Assembly (NCBI GenBank): GCA_002426195.1 | Contig: DIOT01000004.1 | Span: forward strand, 1-10,167 | DNA length: 10,167 nucleotides | Direction: 5' to 3' | Origin: Bacteroidales bacterium UBA5507 | GTDB lineage: Bacteria > Bacteroidota > Bacteroidia > Bacteroidales > Lentimicrobiaceae | Shown here: one piece after another, positions 6,056-10,167 of the stretch | Layout: every line of letters begins with the position of its first letter | How positions within the stretch are numbered: position 1 is the first letter of the stretch | The notes under the pieces: generated by a model | Told to the model about the DNA's origin: nothing | What the model saw: the letters and a program-made list of their open reading frames with translations, nothing else | Databases searched by the model: none | Made by a program: the position numbers and the translations under genes

Positions 6056-7747
6056 TTAATTTTTTGCTTTGGTCCACGAATCCTTTAAGGAGACAGTACG
6101 ATTGAAGACTAGCTTACCTTCTTTGGTGTCATAGTCCGTGCAAAAATATCCAATACGCTCAAACTGGTATTTATCGAGTGGTTGTGCGTTTGAGAGACTC
6201 GGCTCAACGAATCCTTTCAAAATCTTTAGAGAATCGGGATTCAGATTGGTCTTATAATCAATACCTTCTTCAACGTCTTCAGGGTCTTCCGACATGAAAA
6301 GGCGATCGTAGAGTCTAATCTCTGCTTCAAGAGCATTAGATGCAGAAACCCAATGTAGAGTCCCTTTTACTTTTCTGTTACTCTGAGATCTGCCGCTCAG
6401 TGTTTCAGGATCATAGGTACAATGGATCTCAGTAATTTCTCCGGTAACAGGATCTTTCACGAAATCCTCACATTTTATGATATATGAATATTTGAGCCTT
6501 ACTTCTTTACCAGGTGCAAGTCGGAAGAATTTTGGTGCAGGCTCTTCCATAAAGTCCTCGCGTTCAATATACAGCTCTCTTGTGAAAGGCACATTACGAT
6601 TTCCGGCTTCCGGCTTTTCCGGATTATTGATAGCAGGCATTTCTTCAACGACACCCTCGGGAAAATTAGTGATAATAAGTTTCACCGGATTAAGGACGCC
6701 CATAACCCTTGAAGCTCTTTTATTGAGGTCTTCCCTGATGCAAAACTCCAGAAGGCTGACATCGATTACATTATCGCGTTTTGCAACACCAATGATTTCA
6801 GAAAAGTTACGGATAGACTCAGGTGTATAACCTCTTCTTCGCAGGCCCGAAATAGTAGGCATACGTGGATCGTCCCATCCATTAACAAAGTTATTCTTAA
6901 CCAATTCCAGAAGCTTGCGTTTACTCATGACTGTGTACGTCATGTTAAGACGTGCAAACTCAATCTGTTGCGGAGCAAAAATCTCCAACTCCTTAACAAA
7001 CCAATCGTATAATGGACGGTGTACTTCAAATTCAAGAGTACAGAGACTATGGGTTATTTTCTCAATAGAATCACATTGACCATGTGCAAAGTCATACATA
7101 GGATATATGCACCACTTATCACCTGTACGATGATGATGGCCGAAAATTATTCTGTACATGATAGGATCGCGCATGTGCATGTTGGGCGAAGCCATATCAA
7201 TCTTAGCTCTCAGAACTTTTGAACCTTCAGGGAATTCACCTGCTTTCATGCGCCTGAAAAGGTCAAGATTTTCTTCAACGGTCCTGTTTCTGTATGGGCT
7301 TTCAATTCCTGGTCGGGTAGGAGTGCCCTTTTGCTCAGCAATCTGATCAGCGGTTAAATCACATACATAAGCTTTTCCTTTTTTTATCAGGTCTTCAGCA
7401 AACTGATAAATCTGGTCGAAATAATCGGAAGCAAAAAACTCACGACCTCCCCAGTCAAACCCAAGCCAATGAACGTCATCACGAATTGAATCAACATATT
7501 CAACGTCTTCTTTAACAGGATTTGTATCATCAAAGCGAAGGTTACATTTACCGTTATACTTGGCAGCAGTCCCAAAATTCAGGCAAATTGATTTTGCATG
7601 ACCAATATGCAGATAGCCATTAGGTTCCGGAGGGAAACGAGTATGAACTCTCGATTCATTTTTACCGTTACGAAGATCTTCTTCAATGATTGAATGAATG
7701 AAGTTTGCAGGTGTTTTAACTTCACTTTCAGGTTTGTTATCGTTCAT
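6056..7747 (-). CDS. glnS: Glutaminyl-tRNA synthetase
   Basis: GlnRS charges tRNA-Gln with glutamine using ATP in the cytoplasm. The 563-residue product is close to the usual bacterial length of about 550. The class I signature is complete: PPEPNGYLHIGHAKS with HIGH at residues 47-50, and the KMSKS-type loop VMSKRKL at about 273-279. The GlnRS-specific stretches RFDDTNP, YPMYDFAHGQCDSIE and HSLCTLEFEVHRPLYDW are present, followed by the C-terminal anticodon-binding beta-barrels (about 350-550). Absence of the GluRS pattern and presence of these motifs separate it from gltX. It lies 82 bases downstream of mntP on the same strand, so readthrough from mntP is possible. A substrate, tRNA-Gln(CUG), is encoded about 4.3 kb further on. 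A short hairpin (6012-6030) after the stop has no T-run, so I do not call a terminator. Confidence 0.97.
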   Translation of the reverse strand: MNDNKPESEVKTPANFIHSIIEEDLRNGKNESRVHTRFPPEPNGYLHIGHAKSICLNFGTAAKYNGKCNLRFDDTNPVKEDVEYVDSIRDDVHWLGFDWGGREFFASDYFDQIYQFAEDLIKKGKAYVCDLTADQIAEQKGTPTRPGIESPYRNRTVEENLDLFRRMKAGEFPEGSKVLRAKIDMASPNMHMRDPIMYRIIFGHHHRTGDKWCIYPMYDFAHGQCDSIEKITHSLCTLEFEVHRPLYDWFVKELEIFAPQQIEFARLNMTYTVMSKRKLLELVKNNFVNGWDDPRMPTISGLRRRGYTPESIRNFSEIIGVAKRDNVIDVSLLEFCIREDLNKRASRVMGVLNPVKLIITNFPEGVVEEMPAINNPEKPEAGNRNVPFTRELYIEREDFMEEPAPKFFRLAPGKEVRLKYSYIIKCEDFVKDPVTGEITEIHCTYDPETLSGRSQSNRKVKGTLHWVSASNALEAEIRLYDRLFMSEDPEDVEEGIDYKTNLNPDSLKILKGFVEPSLSNAQPLDKYQFERIGYFCTDYDTKEGKLVFNRTVSLKDSWTKAKN

Positions 7748-7829
7748 AAAGCTTTACAGATAAAAAATAAGTTTGCGAAATTAATTAATAATTAATCGCT
7801 GAGGATAACTAGTGCGAATCTCATTATCT

Positions 7830-8411
7830 CTATACTAACAGATGTTCAGCCAAAATTCTGACACCTATTAAAATTAATATTATCCCACCGACCATTTCCA
7901 TTCGTTGCCCAAATCTATTTCCCACTTTTTTCCCAAAAAGAATTCCCAGCATCGACATGATAAAAGTTACACCCGACACAACCAGAATTCCCAGGATTAT
8001 TGTCAGCCACACATTCGACTGCAAAGAAGTAATAAATGAGAGGCTCATTCCCACTATCAGGGCATCAATACTTGTTGCTACCGACATGGTTAATAAAACA
8101 CCGGGCTCCAATGGATTGTACTTTTCCCGTTTGTCGCTATCCTTAAAACTCTCGCTAACCATTTTTGCACCCAGTACCACCAATAAAATGAAAGCAATCC
8201 AGTGGTCAACGGGTTTAATATAATACTGAAGGCTCATACCGAGTCCCCAGCCTATTAAAGGCATCAACCCCTGAAAAAAGGCAAGTGAAAAGGCAATTAT
8301 AACAGCTTTATTAAAACGGATAGAGGGCATAATAAGACCGCTGCTTACCGATACAGCGAATGAATCCATTGAGAGGCTGAACGCAATAAGAAAGAGATTC
8401 AAAAAATCCAT
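7830..8411 (-). CDS. mntP: Manganese efflux pump MntP
   Basis: MntP exports Mn2+ across the inner membrane and protects against manganese excess. The 193-residue product has six predicted membrane helices, at about 3-27, 35-58, 68-85, 103-126, 132-155 and 170-188. It matches the family closely: FSLSMDSFAVSVSSG with the conserved Asp16, PLIGWGLGM, DHWIAFILL, and ATSIDALIVG with the second intramembrane Asp at 116, the two halves of the internal pseudo-repeat. Length is near the E. coli protein (about 188). The start ATG at 8409-8411 leaves no room for a longer N terminus in the family. It is divergent from the lipocalin gene. No yybP-ykoY manganese riboswitch is apparent; the predicted leader is only about 20 bases. 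Confidence 0.95.
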   Translation of the reverse strand: MDFLNLFLIAFSLSMDSFAVSVSSGLIMPSIRFNKAVIIAFSLAFFQGLMPLIGWGLGMSLQYYIKPVDHWIAFILLVVLGAKMVSESFKDSDKREKYNPLEPGVLLTMSVATSIDALIVGMSLSFITSLQSNVWLTIILGILVVSGVTFIMSMLGILFGKKVGNRFGQRMEMVGGIILILIGVRILAEHLLV

Positions 8412-8434
8412 TTAAACGAAGGCATTTTCACCTG

Positions 8435-8466
8435 CAAAAATATTGAATTTTAAAACACCAGTCACA
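8435..8466 (-). promoter_or_regulatory. Predicted promoter of mntP
   Basis: On the minus strand TGTG (8463-8466), a 20-base spacer and TATTTTTG (8435-8442) form a Bacteroidota-type promoter with a perfect -7 element. Transcription would start about 20 bases before the ATG. Confidence 0.55.
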
Positions 8467-8479
8467 TAACTTCTCAGGG

Positions 8480-8510
8480 TTGACTTAAATGAAACTTTGA
8501 TGTATCTTTA
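8480..8510 (+). promoter_or_regulatory. Predicted promoter of the lipocalin gene
   Basis: TTG (8480-8482), a 20-base spacer and TATCTTTA (8503-8510) match the Bacteroidota pattern with one mismatch in the -7 element. The start codon at 8539 would lie about 24 bases after the transcription start. Its -33 end is only 13 bases from the -33 element of the divergent mntP promoter, so a factor bound between them could affect both genes. Confidence 0.5.
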
Positions 8511-8538
8511 ATGTTAAAACCTGTAACAAAGGACAATT

Positions 8539-9075
8539 ATGAAAACTTCAAGAATCATAACACTTTCGGTCATTGGAATTGCCGGGATGTATCTGTTAAG
8601 TTCATGCCAATCCATTCCAAAAGGAGCTACTGCAGTCCGTCCTTTTGAAAAAGAAAGATATTTGGGGAAATGGTTCGAAATCGCAAGAATTGATTTCCGT
8701 TTTGAAAAGAACCTTAACAATACAACCGCTGAATACACATTAAATGAGAATGGAACGATTAAGGTTGTAAATCGGGGCTATAATTATGTTAAGAGTGAAT
8801 GGCAGACTGCTGAAGCAAAAGCCAAATTCAGGGGGGATGACAACGTGGCTGCCCTTAAAGTTTCATTCTTTGGGCCATTCTACTCGGGATATAATGTAAT
8901 TGCCATTGATGAGCAATACAGATATGCACTTGTTGCAGGCAAAAATCTTGATTACCTGTGGATTTTGGCAAGAGATAAGTCAATTCCCGAAGAAGTAAAA
9001 ACCAACTACCTTAAAATTGCAAATGATATTGGCTATGATACCGGTAGGCTGATTTGGGTCGAACATAATAAATAA
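8539..9075 (+). CDS. blc: Outer-membrane lipocalin lipoprotein, Blc type
   Basis: Bacterial lipocalins of this group bind fatty acids or lysophospholipids in a small beta-barrel and are linked to envelope stress. The 178-residue product has a lipoprotein signal peptide with lipobox LLSSC, so Cys23 would be the lipidated first residue. The lipocalin GxW motif follows as YLGKWFEIARID (41-52). The second conserved stretch, RYALVAGKNLDYLWILAR (128-145), is a hallmark of the Blc group, and the length fits. The absence of Asp after the lipidated Cys (it is Gln) is compatible with outer-membrane sorting, though Bacteroidota rules differ. It is the only plus-strand gene, has its own promoter, and converges on the broken gene at 9108-9882. 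The ATG has only a weak purine-rich site (AAAGGAC) upstream. Confidence 0.93.
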   Translation: MKTSRIITLSVIGIAGMYLLSSCQSIPKGATAVRPFEKERYLGKWFEIARIDFRFEKNLNNTTAEYTLNENGTIKVVNRGYNYVKSEWQTAEAKAKFRGDDNVAALKVSFFGPFYSGYNVIAIDEQYRYALVAGKNLDYLWILARDKSIPEEVKTNYLKIANDIGYDTGRLIWVEHNK

Positions 9076-9109
9076 CCAACTATGGATAAAGGCTTATTTG
9101 AAATTTTTT
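9070..9109 (+). terminator. Possible weak terminator after the lipocalin gene
   Basis: AAATAACC (9070-9077) can pair with GGCTTATTT (9091-9099) with one bulge, and a run of six T (9104-9109) follows four bases later. The stem is AT-rich and overlaps the lipocalin stop codon, so this is tentative. Its T-run overlaps the stop codon of the converging gene. Confidence 0.3.
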
Positions 9110-9638
9110 AGTTTAAGATTTTAAAATAATCTGTTTTCCATCCCGGATTAATTTCATCATTTATGATTCCCTCGAGTAAGCCCAATGAGTAGAACAGATC
9201 TCTCTGACTTTTTCGTAGATCTGTTTCTAACAGGTAGTTAGTATATTCTTTTAGTAGCTTTTCGTCCTTTAAAGCATAATCCAAAGTATTTAACTCCTTG
9301 AAGGAATTACTGTTCTTGCTTAAAATTTTTAAGTATCGATACTCTGTGTATGTGGCAATCCCTTCTTGCCATATCTGAAACCTGAAATAGTCATAGTCAT
9401 CAGGGTTCATGTGACTTTGAATTTTTGAGAGGTCAGGTACATATGGTATTATCCTCTCATTTGTACTTTTATCGTTTAGCGCCATTGAAATATTGTAAAC
9501 GGAGCTAGTATATTCCTTGAATAGCTCATTGATAATGGTGTCATTATATGGGAAATTGTAATCCAACATCCAGTTACCATTGCCTTTATATGTTTGTCCG
9601 TAGCAAAGAATCGTATTGGTACAATTCAAAACTGGCAT
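9108..9638 (-). pseudogene. 3' part of a disrupted hypothetical exported protein
   Basis: This frame is open for 176 codons from an ATG at 9636-9638 that overlaps the upstream frame by 53 bases. The first dozen or so residues (MPVLNCTNTILCYG) look like the shadow of the upstream frame, so the real coding sequence probably enters at about 9590-9600. It contains GNGNWMLDYNFPYND (about 19-33) and FRFQIWQEGIATYTEY (86-101). From memory, a similar WQEGIARYTE-type stretch occurs in uncharacterised Bacteroidota proteins that also carry an HExxH-like motif further upstream; no such motif is visible here. There is no signal peptide of its own. I assign no function. Confidence 0.6.
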
Positions 9639-9882
9639 TTGGACTATCGTGATTAAAAAGATATTCCAGACTATCAGTAATTAAAAGTATCCGCAAAGGA
9701 GTATTACTAATGTTTTCCCATATAGAATCTCCAAAATGATGGATGACATATTGTGTTGTACGTATAAGGCAAAGCTCTTTTTGGATATTGGTATTTACAG
9801 GGATACTTTTAGGGATTTTGCCTTCTGCAGAACAATTAATAAAGAGATTAAGTAAGAAAATTAAAGAAACAAAAGCTTTCAT
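9586..9882 (-). pseudogene. 5' part of a disrupted hypothetical exported protein with signal peptide
   Basis: The ATG at 9880-9882 starts a 98-residue frame. The N terminus MKAFVSLIFLLNLFINC followed by SAEGK is a signal peptide; Cys17 could be a lipidation site, but Asn before it is unusual. The rest (for example LRILLITDSLEYLFNHD) resembles the start of a longer protein and stops abruptly at TAA 9586-9588, just where the next frame on the same strand (+1 relative) becomes coding-like. The simplest reading is one ancestral gene of at least 260 codons broken by a frameshift, perhaps with a deletion at the junction. A genuine short secreted protein overlapping a second gene is the alternative. 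Confidence 0.55.
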
Positions 9883-10078
9883 TTATCTGCTATTTATTGT
9901 TAATAATTTTCAATCATCAATTACTATCATACCTTGACGACTCCCTCAGGCAATAAATCAGGGATTAAAGGTGATGCAAAATGCAATATATTATGTCAAA
10001 AAATTCTCTTTGAATTAATGTCAATGCAGCAGGTTATGGTAATTTTCCCATTGAGTAATGAAAATAATCACTAAAACA
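9883..10078. other. Intergenic region right of the disrupted gene
   Basis: These 196 AT-rich bases carry no plausible gene and no promoter that convincingly matches TAnnTTTG for the minus-strand gene starting at 9882. That fits a decaying gene, but weak promoters are easily missed by eye. Confidence 0.45.
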
Positions 10079-10110
10079 AAAAATCAGGACTGCTTAAAGC
10101 CCTGATTTTT
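10079..10110 (-). terminator. Intrinsic terminator, probably of a gene beyond the right edge
   Basis: AAAAATCAGG (10079-10088) and CCTGATTTTT (10101-10110) form a perfect 10-bp stem; the 12-base loop contains a further GCTT/AAGC pairing. On the minus strand it is followed by six T, on the plus strand the arm itself ends in five T, so it may work both ways. No plus-strand gene ends nearby, so it most likely ends a minus-strand unit whose 3' end lies in or beyond 10111-10167. Confidence 0.75.
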
Positions 10111-10167
10111 ATAAGATTTGGCATTTAAGATTTCAATCCTTAAACGTCCTTTGAGGTCTCGAGCGGA

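Noticed and set aside
6477..7346. Plus-strand open frames of 62 to 117 codons opposite glnS
   Set aside because: Shadows of a strongly conserved synthetase gene; the translations contain no recognisable domain.
8412..8434. Manganese riboswitch (yybP-ykoY) before mntP
   Set aside because: The predicted leader is about 20 bases, far too short, and the conserved loop sequences are not visible in the 127-bp spacer.
8514..8738. 74-codon minus-strand frame opposite the start of the lipocalin gene
   Set aside because: It overlaps the lipocalin promoter and signal-peptide codons antisense and has no family resemblance.
10111..10167. 3' end of a minus-strand gene or RNA at the right edge
   Set aside because: Two of the three minus frames end within the segment and the third shortly beyond it, and no motif identifies a product; 57 bases are too few to call a gene.
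1..10167. CRISPR array, insertion sequence, integrase or phage genes
   Set aside because: No regularly spaced direct repeats, transposase or recombinase motifs or terminal inverted repeats were seen; the tRNA has no attachment-site-like duplication within the window.

Overview
The window reads as chromosomal DNA from a member of the Bacteroidota; I cannot name a genus. The evidence is a type IX secretion (T9SS) type A C-terminal sorting domain, several promoters of the phylum's TTTG / TAnnTTTG form, weak Shine-Dalgarno sequences, AT-rich spacers, and a membrane-anchored TPR protein ending in a LuxR-type helix-turn-helix. All but one of the genes lie on the minus strand.

Layout, left to right. 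(1) Positions 1-1373 hold the first 457 codons of a secreted Asp-box (BNR) beta-propeller protein that runs off the left edge. (2) Positions 1374-1822 hold its upstream region, a palindrome, a strong terminator, tRNA-Gln(CUG) and the tRNA promoter. (3) Positions 1823-4165 hold a second, roughly 70% identical paralogue carrying a T9SS sorting domain. It is split by one in-frame TGA that sits where the first copy has a Trp codon. (4) Positions 4307-5953 encode the TPR / transmembrane / coiled-coil / LuxR-HTH regulator. (5) glnS (6056-7747) and mntP (7830-8411) follow. (6) The only plus-strand gene is a Blc-type lipocalin lipoprotein (8539-9075), divergent from mntP. (7) Positions 9108-9882 hold a broken hypothetical exported protein. 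(8) A terminator at 10079-10110 probably serves a gene beyond the right edge.

How the parts may work together: glnS, tRNA-Gln, mntP and the lipocalin are housekeeping or stress genes. The accessory part is 1-5953, where a membrane-tethered regulator stands directly upstream of two duplicated exported propeller proteins. A block of about 41 bp is conserved between the two copies (34 of 41 positions) just upstream of each predicted promoter. This suggests, by inference only, a small regulon in which the regulator or another factor controls both paralogues through a shared operator. The duplication brackets a tRNA gene, and one copy seems to be decaying or carries a sequencing error.
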